Positions 45,943 through 58,536 of a stretch of 62,000 nucleotides of DNA are shown here, one piece after another. The notes beneath the pieces were generated by a model. That model saw only the letters and a program-made list of their open reading frames with translations. It did not search any database and was not told where the DNA came from. The stretch comes from Phoronis australis (lineage: Eukaryota; Phoronida; Phoronidae), in NCBI GenBank assembly GCA_002633005.1, contig NMRA01000192.1, forward strand, positions 1-62,000. Direction: 5' to 3'. Each line of letters begins with the position of its first letter. Position 1 is the first letter of the stretch. Both the position numbers and the translations under genes were made by a program.

Positions 45943-48530
45943 CACTTCTCGAACGTTCGCGGGTTTACAAAGCAGGTGCCCTCACCGTGTGGCAAATGCT
46001 TTGTTCCTGCTCAAGTTATCAGTACACACATGCGCAATGAGTGTGGCAGCGTTGTCCATTACAATACCGAAATCTCTGAGCCAGCCAGCATGCGTTTCGG
46101 GAAACAGGGACAGGGAAAGAAGGCGAAATGTAATGGTTTCCTAATTCATAAACAACACAATAAAACACGGTTGGAAATGAAAAGGACAACTTCAGTTGAA
46201 AAACGACCGTTTTTCGAGTGGCAAAGCGTAAAAAGAATATATTTGGTTAGTAAAATCGAAATGTGACCATTTTTGAATATAACATTAAAATGGTCTAAAA
46301 CATTACTTGTGGTTAACCATTCGGAGAGTTGTGCATTTTTAGTCGAAAAAAATAGATCTGCCCAAGTTCAAAGGCATCTTTTTTATCAAAAGAAGGTTTA
46401 GAAGAGTCGTTATTTGAAATAGAATGTTTGACTGTGATTTAGGTCAACATTGATTAGTACTCATATTTTTGAGGTTTGTAATCATAATACTTAACAGTAG
46501 CATTACATTGTTTTCAAACCATCCCTCTAACCGTCGAATAATTTTGAAAGGATCGCCTTCACCCAAAAGGGAAGGCGAGCGCAATTTATGAATGAATCGA
46601 CGACCGCAGATTGTGACGTGAATAAGACCCTCGGGGTATGAAATATATTTCTACATAACAATCCCGACGCTGAGACACGCTTATGTAGACCAAAGCGGCG
46701 CATCCACCGCCACAGAGCCCGGAAACGGTCATTCACGTGAATTCATTTCCTAAACATTTTTATACGCAAGCCCCTGTCTCTCCGTAGAGTAATCCGAAGT
46801 CTGCATTTTGTTTTGCCCAGTTCTCTAAAGTGTTTGCGTAGGCGAGGTGAAAATAGGAAAACGAGAGAACAGACGACTTGCAAACAGTTTAAAAGCAGTG
46901 GCTCATGGTAGATTGGCAATTTTCTCGCTCGGCGATTCAGTTGGACAGATATAGTTTCGCTGATGAATGATTGGTGATTGTAAATCACGACATGTCTTTT
47001 TCTAAATAAGGAAAATATTTATGTTTTCGTAAACAGGTCATGTGTTAATATACCAATTATATTTTGAATTATTAGCGTGCGAAGAATGCATAAAGCCGTG
47101 TTTATTGAGGTTAACAAAGTTTTTCTACTGAATGCACGAGGATAAGTGTTAAACTGTTTTACATGTACGTGAAAGCGAACACGAGATGGAGGCCAAAAAC
47201 AGCAAAACATGATTTTTTTCATAATGTCCTTCCTGACATCGTAGATACTACGCCGATCACACATAAAGTCACAGTACTGGATTTGACGTTTTTCTTTTTA
47301 GCTTTAGCTGGCTGTTGCATTGACACTAGCTAACGGCGGAGATAACGTCACGCGTCACTAACGCAAGTGAACACAGTGTTGTGTTCAAATTGCTCAATGC
47401 ACACTGTCCCATCGTCAAAGGTGACAGTGAGACATATTTCTCAAATTATGAAACCAGGGTAGCATTTCGTTTCTTGCGAGAAAAGTCAGATCACATAATA
47501 TTGCACATAATCATACGAATGAAAGGCGAGTGTTTCGCGAGTGAGCTCGAGATAAAACTAGCGTAACATTGCAAAATGGCGCCTACTGAAGTGATTGGTT
47601 GGTGAGTTTGATTGTTGAATTATGGGACAGAATTCGCCGTTTCCGTTCCATAAACCACAGAACTCTAGTTCTACGCATAAGCGAAGATTTCTCACCGTAA
47701 ATGGAAACAAGTGTCGTGGGGTCTACGGAACGCAGCCCTGTTGCATGCTATGCTCAGGAAACAATAAAACGTATTATGCAAAGTTGACGGACATTTAATT
47801 TTCTGTCACACAAGTGAAACATTTACACAAAATTCCGGTATCTGGTGCTGACTATCTATCGTGACAATTGAAAGCAAGTTAAATTCCGCGCAGACGCTCC
47901 GGTATGTGTTCAATGAATGCGTGAACTTTTTTTAACCCGTAATTAGTACTTAAAAATTCGCCACCGAACAATTGTATCGCCCGTTGATATACTCACATTG
48001 AAAGGTACAACAGAATATTTTATGTAGGTGTAACTCCAGAAATGTTGGTTACTATTTGTAACAATGTATCTCACGGTTGAGGCGGTGCCCGGATAATAGA
48101 ATTTTTCGTTAATCAGTCAGTTAATGGAGATTTCAAGTGCAGACTCGATGCTTTCAATCTATTTTAAGACCATCTACAATCATGACATTGATCACAATTT
48201 GTTCTTCACTGTAAATAAGAGATTTCTTTGCTTGAAAAAATCCAATAGTCCATTTTTGAGCTCGAGAATCGACTTGACTATCGACGGATCGAGTAATTTT
48301 CCTGTTTCAGTTCCGCGACGACATTCGTAAGGTTTATAGCTGCATGTTGCCCTGTTTAGCAGACTAAGAAACATAAATCGAATTAGTCCTTTTATTTTCA
48401 TCAAATCTAATAATATTCAGAAAATTTGGCTCGTTCCCACCTGCTAGCACATCAGAGTTAAGAAATGATTCACGCAAACTATCTGAGCAGATAGAAACTA
48501 GTGGTGCATTTTGAAACCTTCTATTATTAA
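45943..48530. other. Non-coding stretch
   Basis: The longest frame (96 codons, 45976-46266) is without motifs. No RNA gene or bounded repeat is visible. Confidence 0.45.
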
Positions 48531-48770
48531 CATGCGCGCACCCAGGAGGGGGGCTTGGCGAACTGGGCAAAAAGGTCCGCCTCAGAGAAACAAAAAATCC
48601 GAGAAAACGAGACAAAAGTCCACTCCAAAAGGCGCGAATGCACAATTTATAGCTCTGAACGTGGTTCCCCGCCCGTTTTTTTTTTTTAGTCCACCGTATT
48701 TTTTGTTAGTAAAAGGTCCACATTGCCAAAATTTTGAGCCCCCCTATATGTAAGGCTGGGTGCGCGCATG
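48531..48770. mobile_element. MITE, CATGCGCGCACCCAG family, copy 2
   Basis: The ends CATGCGCGCACCCAG and CTGGGTGCGCGCATG are perfect 15-bp inverted repeats. The element lies inverted with respect to copy 1 (18675-18878): GAGAAAACGAGACAAAAGTC here is the complement of its interior. Flanks are ATTAA on the left and GTTAA on the right, compatible with a 5-bp target duplication with one change, or with a TTAA target. The overlapping frames at 48364-48645 and 48511-48753 are repeat shadows. Confidence 0.82.
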
Positions 48771-51129
48771 GTTAAGGAGTCGAGTTAATATTATTTTTTG
48801 AAAATAGTTGTGTGGAGCGTAAGACAACAAGTCTGTTAGACTTGGTGACTTAACACTTCATGAAAAGCACACTGGCCTGACCTCCATTAACTGAAGAGTG
48901 CTTGCAGGAAAGGAACACCGGCGAAGAAGAATTACACGACGATAATTGCATTTGCCAAAAAGAACTTGGTCTAAGCACCTTGCGAATCGTTTCTAAGACA
49001 TTACCAGTCAAGGTCGAGACGAAAATGTACTGACACCGAATTTGCTGTAAACTGCAATAAATGTGAAGACAATTGCTTTCTTGCGGAAGTATTCAAAGAA
49101 TTACATTGTTTATCCTCGTTTTCTCTTTACCATTGCGCTGGGATATGAATGCATTTTCACTTTTTGCATCGTTTTCTTGATTATTACACATCGTAAGTTC
49201 ATTAGACAAAAAATTGAAATGATGCTCTGGTGTAAATTTCGGAACTCATATACCAGTGTGAAGTCTAACCAGTCGGCTTTTTACCAATACATAGAACACC
49301 GTAGCCTAGACGGACTCGCGTCTGCACGCTTTGTTTTGAAAACCAAAACCAAATTGTTAGACAAAAACGCGGCTTCACATTAGCAAAGGTATTATTTGAG
49401 TCTTGAATAACACGTAAACCAGATATACCATTATTTTGTCTGTTTGCCCGGGGTAGTCACGGCCTCAGGGTAATTTTTAGCAATCTTGGCCGATAAGTGA
49501 CAGCTTTCATATTGTTAGTTTGATTACTTTCATGACACAAATCTCCCAAGGATTTCCCAGCGCAATGTTCACAGTAATAGATGCGTTTTTAAAGGAATGC
49601 ACACGTTCATTTCACGAAGAAAAAAATCTCATACGCATTTAACAATACATGTTTTTGTAAATACAATGAAAAATGTATATTGACTTCAGCATAGTCGATA
49701 CGAATGCCTTGAATGATACCAGTCTAACTCTGTGTAATTTAAACAATGCGACTCGACTCCTCGTGCCTTCCAGCCACTGTCGGCTTCAAGAACGGAAGGA
49801 GAGGGTATTCTTCAAGATATAACAACTGTGTGTAACTTCTGAACCGTAAACAAAGATTGGCATGTGTCATAAACTAATCTTCTACAGATTTCAACGTTTT
49901 CATATGTATTTTATTGAGTTTGGGCCTCCTCGCCTTACCCGCTCTGCATAGAAGTTAGTCTATCGGTATGTAAAATGTTTTATTTCCCTTTTTCATAGTC
50001 ACAACGGTGTCGTTTCTGTTCCAACACATTTATCGTATTTATTATTGGAAAAATAATTCTTATGTTCAACATCAGATAGAATATTTCTAAGCCGCGCGCA
50101 TTACGGCCAGGGGTGCAAGGGGAGACAAACTTTAATTCTAATTTACGTCGTTTGGTAATACATTGAACATGAATTCATGAACCAATCACAAAATGGAGCA
50201 TACTATAACAAAAAAAACAAAAAAACACAAAGCGATATAAAGTATTAGCTGTGACTGTCACAGACTCAAGACCTAACAGGTTAATTAGGACAGGAACCTA
50301 TTAAAGACAATTGGTTTATCATTACCTAAATACAGGTAGGAATAAGTAAAATCCACCAAAATCAAAAAAAAGATCTCTCATCCACCCGTCAAACTGCGGT
50401 GAATTTTGACTTAGTCAAACAGGAATTCATTAACTTTAAAACCAATGAATACAATAACAACACCCATGCCTTCAGTTGAAAATCATGGGCACGTAACCTT
50501 TCCACTGCAAATATGTAATTTCATGCCCGGCGCCCTTCAAAATCATTCCTGCTTTAGTTTTCTGCGCACCACCTACTTCAGTGAAATTATGTAACAACAG
50601 CAAAGCGCAAAACCAACAAGATCTCTATTTGGGGACATATTACAAAGTGACAAAATTCAATGAGTTTTTAAACAGTTGCGCCTGAGGGATGAAAGAAAAC
50701 TCCAAGCGGATAGTTGAAAGATGGAAAGTAGCGCAATTATGTTTAAGTTGCATTTTAGTATGTTCACAGCATCGGGTATCAACAGACAATATACGATTCA
50801 GTTCATGGACAGGTCACATCACCACTTCCTGTAGTGAACCACCAAATGAGACGATGAGTTTCGTTAAAACATTCATTTATTCTTAAAAACACATATTGTG
50901 GGTCGGATTTATAGCCCAAAGCAAACATATAGATAGAAGTCTGTTGAGCAACAATGCTATCTAAGCAATTATTTTCACTATACAAAAGCAAATGAAATAC
51001 ACGTACATGTAGTTGAAATGTAATGTAAGAAAACGCCACCAGTCAAAATAGTTCAAATACCGATCAGACATTAAGTACTACAGACATATGAAGAAACAGT
51101 TGAAGCAGGTTCGACACCAGGATCATACA
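48771..51129. other. Non-coding stretch
   Basis: The frame 49063-49383 (106 codons) has a hydrophobic segment (FTIALGYECIFTFCIVFLII) that could span a membrane, but no family, promoter or splice evidence. Otherwise nothing is recognised. Confidence 0.4.
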
Positions 51130-51253
51130 CAGGGGGCGTGACTGGGCTAACATTAGGGTGCTTCAGATTAGCAACAATAGCAATTAAAAGCGAATGATCA
51201 GGGAGGGGGGGGGGAAGACAGCACCCTGGGACCCTCCTTAGTATCCACCCCTG
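51130..51253. mobile_element. Possible CAGGGG-type MITE
   Basis: It begins CAGGGGGCGTGACTGGG and ends CTTAGTATCCACCCCTG, weakly inverted ends in the style of 17831-17977, with a G-run (GGGAGGGGGGGGG) inside. No target duplication is evident. Confidence 0.35.
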
Positions 51254-52109
51254 ATTAGTGGAGAAACACACCTTTAATTAAATTGCACAATGCCCCCTGG
51301 TCAGTAGAATAATTACTGAAAGAAATGCCAATTTTAAACAAGGGGAATAACTTGCAAGATTGGAGGTGTGACTCCACCCACTGACAGTCTACTTGGGCAT
51401 AAGCTGAAAATGCCAACAAAAATAGAACAAAGGGGATAAAGAGTAGTGGCCAAAGAAAAGGTGGAAGTTACATGAACACATGTTTGTAGGTAGTGTCGAA
51501 CTTCCTTCACAATTATGATACTTTGGGTGCATAGCACTATCTCACCAATTAATAGCTTAGTTCAGGTTCAAATCAATTTTACTATACACATTTTAAAGTG
51601 TGATTAAAAAGGTAAAAATGACCAGAACGGCACATATTGGGTACTTCCGCATCTACAGCCCGAGTGATTTTACAGAAGTCTACGCAGGAACAAGCCAAAA
51701 ATGCGCCCAGGCCATTTATTTTGGAAACTGCAATGAAAAACTCTAGTGCAACTGGTTGTACCAGTCTGAAAGGTCAGTTCCCTTGGATGAGTCGGATTAT
51801 GAGCAAAATAAAGGGATACCGCAAAACTAGTCGGTATTTTACCAAACATTCCCGTATCCAACAGACCTCTATCTCCTGCCACAACCATGAAAAAGTCTAT
51901 TGTGTGTGAACACGGAACAGAACTACGCAACCCAGAGCAAAAGTAGTCCAAAAGAGTCCCTCAAAACAGATAAAAATTATTGCTGTACTCGGTTACATTG
52001 AGACATACCGGTAACTGTGACTGTATATAACCCAAACAGGAACTGTAGCACTGTCATAACAATAACGGTAATGAGACTGGTGTACCAAGGGGTTGTATAA
52101 ATTAGGTTT
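51254..52109. other. Non-coding stretch
   Basis: Two frames of 90 and 93 codons cover 51637-51951 on opposite strands, and neither has motifs. This lies beyond the distal poly(A) signal of the acidic-protein gene. Confidence 0.4.
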
Positions 52110-52126
52110 GAATGCCTCTTGAACAC

Positions 52127-52132
52127 TTTATT
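52127..52132 (-). terminator. Distal poly(A) signal of acidic-protein gene
   Basis: AATAAA on the minus strand lies about 1.95 kb past the stop codon at 54087. The intervening sequence is AT-rich and frame-free on the minus strand, as expected for a 3' UTR. The cleavage site would be near 52105-52115. Confidence 0.45.
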
Positions 52133-53109
52133 GAAAGGAAAACACATGACTTATGTACTAACGTTTTTCACCTAACGCATAAAACCAGTGACAAATATAC
52201 ACACCATCAAAACAACTTTGATAACAGGATAATCGAGCAATGACTACTTAAAATATATACAACGCTAAGATGCAACTCATACTGAACCCCAACGACCCTT
52301 TTAATGGCCAACCACAAAGTTTTCTTAATAAATTTCATCATTTAGGTGGGTGTATCTTCGGAATCTGGGATGAGGCGGGATAAGTAAAACAAGACAGAAA
52401 ATGTACCCATGGCGAGTGGTCATTTGGAAAATAACCTAAAATGCGCAAACAGAAAAATACCTAAAAACAATGATGAGAGCATGAGTTTCTGAAAATTCCA
52501 AATTCACAAGATTTGAACATTAAAAAATTTATGCACTTGCCTTAATTACATAATCAAAATTCCAGGTAAAAGTAATGGAACCAACATAACTACTGTCCTC
52601 ATGATCGGGGAGTAGTGCAATACTGTACTTTTCACAGGAGGTGCAGCGGGAAAGTTAGAATATCCACCATGTGAGAGACCACTTGAAAAGAGGGGCCTCC
52701 ATGAAAAAGCAACCCTTTCTTGGTATCCTGTTCCAGAAGCATCACTCTTTTTTAGGGGTTAGTTCCTTAACCCTATCCCTTTCATAGGAATTCATAGACA
52801 GTGAATTTTATACCCATTCAGATTAAACCATAAAAGAAGAGAGGCTACAAAGTTAACCAATTGCAACATAAGTTTTAAAAATATAAATAATACGAAAAAT
52901 CCAACTATATTTGTATAATTGGAGAAAGGAAACTTTTGCAGTTTTGAATTCCCAAAACATTTTGTGGATAATTTTGTTGAAAATCACCCTTTAACATCAG
53001 AAAAGGCCCTTCTAGTATGGAAACTGGTTGTTTAAGTCACATTTCTGATCAGTACATCCCACCACAATTTCTACGGGATTACTCAACCCCTGGCACACTC
53101 TAATACCGC

Positions 53110-53115
53110 TTTATT
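53110..53115 (-). terminator. Proximal poly(A) signal of acidic-protein gene
   Basis: AATAAA on the minus strand lies about 970 bases past the stop codon. Use of this site rather than 52127 would halve the 3' UTR; both could be used alternatively. Confidence 0.4.
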
Positions 53116-54086
53116 ACGTTTAGGCGCTTAAAAAAAAAAACGACAAAATTGTACGATACAATATGGTATTCGTGGTAATAAAATGGAGAGTAAATGCAAC
53201 GATGTTATGGAACATAACACAATAGCAGCATCAATGCAAAGTGCTAGATATACAGTCATGCGCAGATCTTTTGAAAGTACAACATCTACAAAAGCTAGAC
53301 ACATTAAATGGTCGTTATAAACCGACAAGGAGGAGTTCCATGCAAGACCTGATACAACAACCCATTTTTTTTCTAAAACCTAGCCATTCACATTAGAACA
53401 TAAATCAAGTCGAAAGTCCCTACACTATATACCATCACAAGCTCTAAATTTTACCAACCCACAACAGTCACAGGCAGGTCTCGTGTACTCTGCAAGATTG
53501 CCACAATGAATAACTTCATTGCCCACTGAACCCCGGCAGCGGTCGGTCAACCAAAGAGAACCATTGTCCCCTCTTACATTTCATAGGCACACAGTAAACA
53601 ATTTATAATAAAAACACACCTCCTAGCATACGTACTTTAAAAACAACACTACAGGCAAAGACAGGCTAATGCAATCTCCAAAAATCGACGTACAAAAATC
53701 GCCAATTTCGTAACAGGTACACATATAGGCATTGCATTTTTTCCATGGTATAGTGTCCACATGTCTATTTGAATCCATCTAGAGGCAGAACGTGTCACAT
53801 GGTGTAGAAATGACACTGATGTGGAGAAACATTGCACAAGTAACACGGAAATCAAAACGAGGACACAGCATGTCATCTGACAAAATCTTGCAGCACATTG
53901 CTACCCTTCATCATCATCTCCAAAATAATGTTACCAACACAAGAGGCAGAAATTGCACAATTTACCAAGATCCAGTCAAATACAAAAAGTTTCTTAGAAA
54001 ATTAACGTCTTGTTACTGATTCAAAAGCAACCTCCATCTGCCAGCCAAGACAGTTTCTACCCCTATTTTTCATGAAAACATCAAAT

Positions 54087-54283
54087 CTATGCTGCTACCT
54101 CTTCACCCGGTACCGCCACATCCCCTTCTCCTTCACTACCCTTTTCATCCATTTTTTCGCCTTCATCACTTTGATCTTCTGCAATCTCTTCTTCAGGTTC
54201 AGATTTGTCGTCTGCTTCATTTCCCGCCTCAACTGGTTCCTCTTCATAATCCTCATCGTCATCGTCCACAAGCGACGCAGCCG
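54087..54283 (-). CDS. Last exon of a gene with acidic C-terminal tail
   Basis: The acceptor TTTATCTCAG|CGGCTG is strong, and its first two bases complete an Ala codon with the exon at 55657-55715. The 64 residues run AASLVDDDDEDYEEEPVEAG and on to GEGDVAVPGEEVAA before the stop at 54087-54089. About 40 percent are Asp or Glu, with no hydrophobic core, so the tail is probably disordered. Acidic tails of this kind are common in chromatin and nucleolar proteins and histone chaperones; I cannot name the family. The plus-strand frames across it are shadows. The exon is followed by a long 3' UTR. Confidence 0.68.
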
Positions 54284-54456
54284 CTGAGATAAAGAAACAA
54301 TGTCCGATGTGTTTAAACTGCCTATGGCATCTGTTTAGCTGTCAACTTCGATTCTTAACTGATGCATTTTGAGGTTTAAAAAAATTCGATTTTGAATTTT
54401 TGTTGAATGAACCGACATCTCAAGTTATACACAATGCATAATTTTTGAACTCACAA

Positions 54457-54545
54457 TTTTAGGGTTGGCCAACCCTGAATATACACAGCGTTTTCTCTAG
54501 TCACTGATGGCTTTATTGGCAAAGGGAAATAAACTCCTATCGCAA
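54457..54545. repeat. Dispersed repeat, mate at 36978-37070
   Basis: Same block order and orientation as the mate, about 75 percent identical by eye. It lies in the intron between 54283 and 55657 of the acidic-tail gene. Confidence 0.5.
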
Positions 54546-55656
54546 TAAGCAATACCAGTCCTGCTCCCATGTGAAAATTGGTGGAAATAATCCCATTTAT
54601 TCTTCAAGCAAATTTTACTAGGAAATATTTCTGCATTGGGGACTTGAATTTTCTGGGATTACGAGTTTCATCAATTTTTGCTGGGTTAATACTGGGAAGG
54701 ATTATTCACAAGGTAAATGTCTTGTTGATCCAATCAAAATCCCAATCCTTATCTGTATCACACAACAACTGGTTCTGGCACCATACTACACTGATTGTGT
54801 AGTGTCAGTGTATGCCAATAGGGGTGACATAGCTTCTCAGTATTTATGAATTCTTTACGGACACGACTGTTTGTGATAACAATCTCGCGTATTTTTCCCC
54901 TAAAATATCTCTGGGATTTCAAAAAATATGAGAATTGCAATATTATGAGACTGACATGAGATTAAAAGCCCTAACACGATTTTCATTTTTAGCCCGTTAA
55001 TCAGGGCAAAATGCAGCATTAAATAAAATCAGTAATGAGACGAACAAAAGTAACAGCAACAACAGCTTTACACATTCTTCAAAGCACTTAACAACTTTAT
55101 TAACTAGGCCAAGGATCATGACCTATTTCCACGCTTGATGAAACACTTGTAATGCCCTTTGGCTTAACTAATTAGCGAATATTTACAGATAAACCCTCCA
55201 CAATATAAGGACCTGGAAAGATTTCAGATTCCACAACAGAATAAAACTAAACAGTTACCGGCATGCCAGGAAAATAAAGAGACATAGATGCACAAGTTTC
55301 TAAAAATCGTGTCATTTTTTGCTTATGGTAAGACAAGTTAAACTGAGGGTTCAACAACCTCTGACCTCTATCAAACTGTACCAGACTTAAACAGCAAAAA
55401 AAAAGAAAACAGACCCAGTTACACAGAATACTGTTGTGTTAAAGGACAAAACAACTAATGTAATACACAGTGTCGGTTAACCGCAGACATGTAGTTTTTC
55501 ATCTAACACAATCTCAAACACAATTGGTGGAAAAAACAAGTTCTCCTGAATAGAATCGAATAAAAGGAATCTACATATCCCTAATCAGTAACACAACTGC
55601 CAAGTTCAAATATCATACGAAAACATCCTGTGTAACCTGTTTGTACATCATCTTAC

Positions 55657-55715
55657 CTCTTTCCGCAGCTTGTCTCTTGGGTCTTCGAGAATCTTTTGCA
55701 GCATTTGCATGTGGC
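55657..55715 (-). CDS. Penultimate exon of the acidic-tail gene
   Basis: This 59-nt exon is bounded by GTTTTTAG|GCC and GAG|GTAAGA, both close to consensus. It enters in phase 2, leaves in phase 1, and encodes PHANAAKDSRRPKRQAAER. The basic SRRPKRQ run directly before the acidic tail could be a nuclear localisation signal. An exon ending in two codon bases must precede it, to the right; small candidates at 59585-59601 and 57356 fit the phase but are unproven. Confidence 0.62.
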
Positions 55716-58489
55716 CTAAAAACAAAACGAAACAACACTTGTCACTGGTACTTCTTCTGAATCAGAACGGTCACAGTGCGCCCACATGACTCAGTCACAC
55801 AACAAGTATGTGTTTCAGTGGCAACCGCTAGCTTGTTTTGATTTAGTTTTTGTCAGCAGAAATAATTCAAGTTATGAAATGAGAGGAGTTTTTTATGATA
55901 ACACAGTACGGCACAAGACAAAAGAAAACAGACGACATGTAATACGTTCACGTCACCATGGCTAAGTCTGTTAACAGCAAAAATGGCTGGTAGTAACCAT
56001 TGTGGTGGTTAAATTCTAATTACAGCGTGGCTTAGCCACCTTACTGAGCTTCCTGATAATTCCCATTCATTCTCTGTCATTAGGGACGGCTTACATTGAC
56101 GACGAATTCAGCTTCATCCCAGCCATCATGACAGGGAATTCTGGGTCATTTTGTCGGAATACTTTTGGCACGTAATGTATGTCCAGGGCTAAATTCACAT
56201 GCAATAGTGTCTTAGTATTTTAAACTATCTTAAACATGTTTTATCTTACTTCATGTTTAAGATTTCCATGTCATTATCAACTTGACCACCAAGCGTTTGT
56301 TTGCCACAAGTGTTTGTCCCCACAATTCCATTTTGCTCACATTTTCACCTGTTGCCCAAAGTTCACATGCCGTAGCAAGTTCTAGCATTTTAAACCACCT
56401 CAAACATACTTCATTTTTGTTAAAGTTGCGGATTTTCAGAATTCCAAGGCAAGCTCTATGAAGGCTATGGAATGACTATTTCAAAGTTTTCCAGAGGTAG
56501 AACTGTTTTAGTGGAAGTGCGAATGGGGCTTTAATAATGCTCAACCATTGAGGGTGCTTCATCTCACCATTAGGAAGGAACAAACAACAAACACTGCACC
56601 ACACAGACCACAGTACAGACAAGCTCAGGTCAATAGCATACACATTCAGACTTAGCCCATTCATTTGGTGAAAGTCTGCACTTGTTTTGGTGCTAAAAAT
56701 ATCTAATAACTAATTATTTATTCATTAAATAATCAACAGAAAAGTTTTGTATCTGAAATGGTGGCACTCCACAGAGCTGGAGACATACTGTTCAATGAAC
56801 CTAACAAGACAATCACCATCCAGGCGTTTATTTTCAACTGACTGGCTCAGGAGAGACTACTTATTTCTGCTAATCTAACTCCTTACAGAAGGTGAGAGTT
56901 CTATTTTCAGCAAGCATTTGCCACAGGTACACAGGTAACAGTCTGCAAAGTGTGTGCCTTCTAAACAAAACTGACACAGCAGAAGAGAACTGTTTGTTCA
57001 GATCGTTCAACAATGCACAGAGTCTTACACAAACACAACGTTATAATTATCACAAGACTACTTCACCACACATGCACACAGTATCTCACTTGTTGAAATT
57101 TGCTGTGTGCGAAGACATGGATTGGTCATTCAATTTTTTCATCCGCGTTAAATCTGCATTCAAACAGTCAAGAGTACAGGTGGACATGTACTGAAAACTC
57201 TTCCCACACACTAATGGCTTTGAAGTGAGGATCAGCATAACAGGTGTACATCTAGTGTCCGACCATTGAAATTCAAATGTAAGCTTGAATGCTTTGCTCG
57301 ATATTGAAATAAAACAGGCCAAAAGCTTCATGAACATCTACTTATGATTAAATCTCACCATCTTTGTTCAGTCCTCAGACTTCTTACGTGGCTATGCATG
57401 CAACAATTTTGAACTTAAAAATGATAAAACTTACTGCTGGTGTTACTTATCTTCTAAGAAATCACTGACAGAAAACGTCAAATTGCCCTTCCTCGTCTAT
57501 CATATTGTGTCCTAAGTTGATGAGGTTTGACCATACAAGAGAAGGGCGGCATCATAATGGACCACGAGAACCATTAATGGGAAGAAAAGTTTCTACTTTA
57601 AAAAATCATTTCAGGCAAGCCTTGTCAAATGCAGCGTTTAACTTTCCTGTCAGGCTTTACTGTCATTCTTCAAATGCATCATGTTGACGGCTCCATAAAT
57701 TTCTGGTGACATCACAGAACAGTTGGGGGTGTGGACTGCATTTTGTAAAGCAGAAGAGTTTAGGGTGTAAAACTAGTGTGACAGTGAGCTGTGCTTGTTA
57801 TGAATGGCAATGACATGAAGTCATACCTAACCTTACGTTCTTGCAATTTTTTGGGTCTATGTAACGCAGACCTGGAGTTTCAGGTAATGAGATTTAACTC
57901 CAGTGTTACGGGTGCCTTGAGACCTTTCGAGCAATAGACTTACTAAAATTCTTTGAACTCATTCGATGCATGATGAGGCTCTTTCAATTTTTCTTTTACA
58001 TCATGTTGCAGTGAACCCAGGTGCTCAGTTGTGGTGAGCTCAAGTGACTCGTGCCAGTGTCAGTCACTAAGTTTCCTGTGACGTCACCAGATGTTTACGA
58101 GCCAACAACCATCCCACAATGCATTTGAAAAATGGCATACCAATGCCACTAACTGAGGAAGTTTTGCCACAGATGAAATCTCCCGAATTAATATCTAAAA
58201 TTACATAACATCTACAGTACACGTCAAAAAATTGCACAACATTCCATTTCGCCATCATTCCGGCTACTCTGAATTTGGTATGCGCTCAGCAGTCACAACA
58301 GGGAAGTCCACTTGAGGTCAGTAGTCCCAACAGGGAACTTGTCTCATTAGATTTGTGATGCACTGCATGTATGCTGCTGCACCCAACAGTAATCAAATGT
58401 TTGGAATTATGTACGTTTAATACGAAGAAACGAAGAACGTTCAAGAAATAACTTAATTCCGTCCCAAATAAGGCAATGGACACTTGCAG
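55716..58489. other. Probable intron of acidic-tail gene; no sure exon
   Basis: Two diverged direct repeats, 56191-56239 and 56363-56408, share TTCACATGC and TTTTAAACNANCTNAAACAT. Open frames (62-100 codons) are not protein-like. A 33-nt stretch ending at a GTGAGA donor (57356, minus) is in a compatible phase with the 55657-55715 exon but is too short to trust. Confidence 0.35.
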
Positions 58490-58536
58490 GAGCCCTAGAT
58501 TTTGACGACCAGTTGGATGATGACTATGCAGTTTAG

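Noticed and set aside
48364-48753. Open frames of 80 and 93 codons on both strands
   Set aside because: Both cross the MITE at 48531-48770, and the similar frames at 18404-18920 cross its sister copy.
56263-56330. Minus-strand segment reading GIVGTNTCGKQTLGGQVDND before a GTAAGA donor
   Set aside because: It lies in a diverged direct repeat, its acceptor has no pyrimidine tract and an in-frame stop is close upstream.
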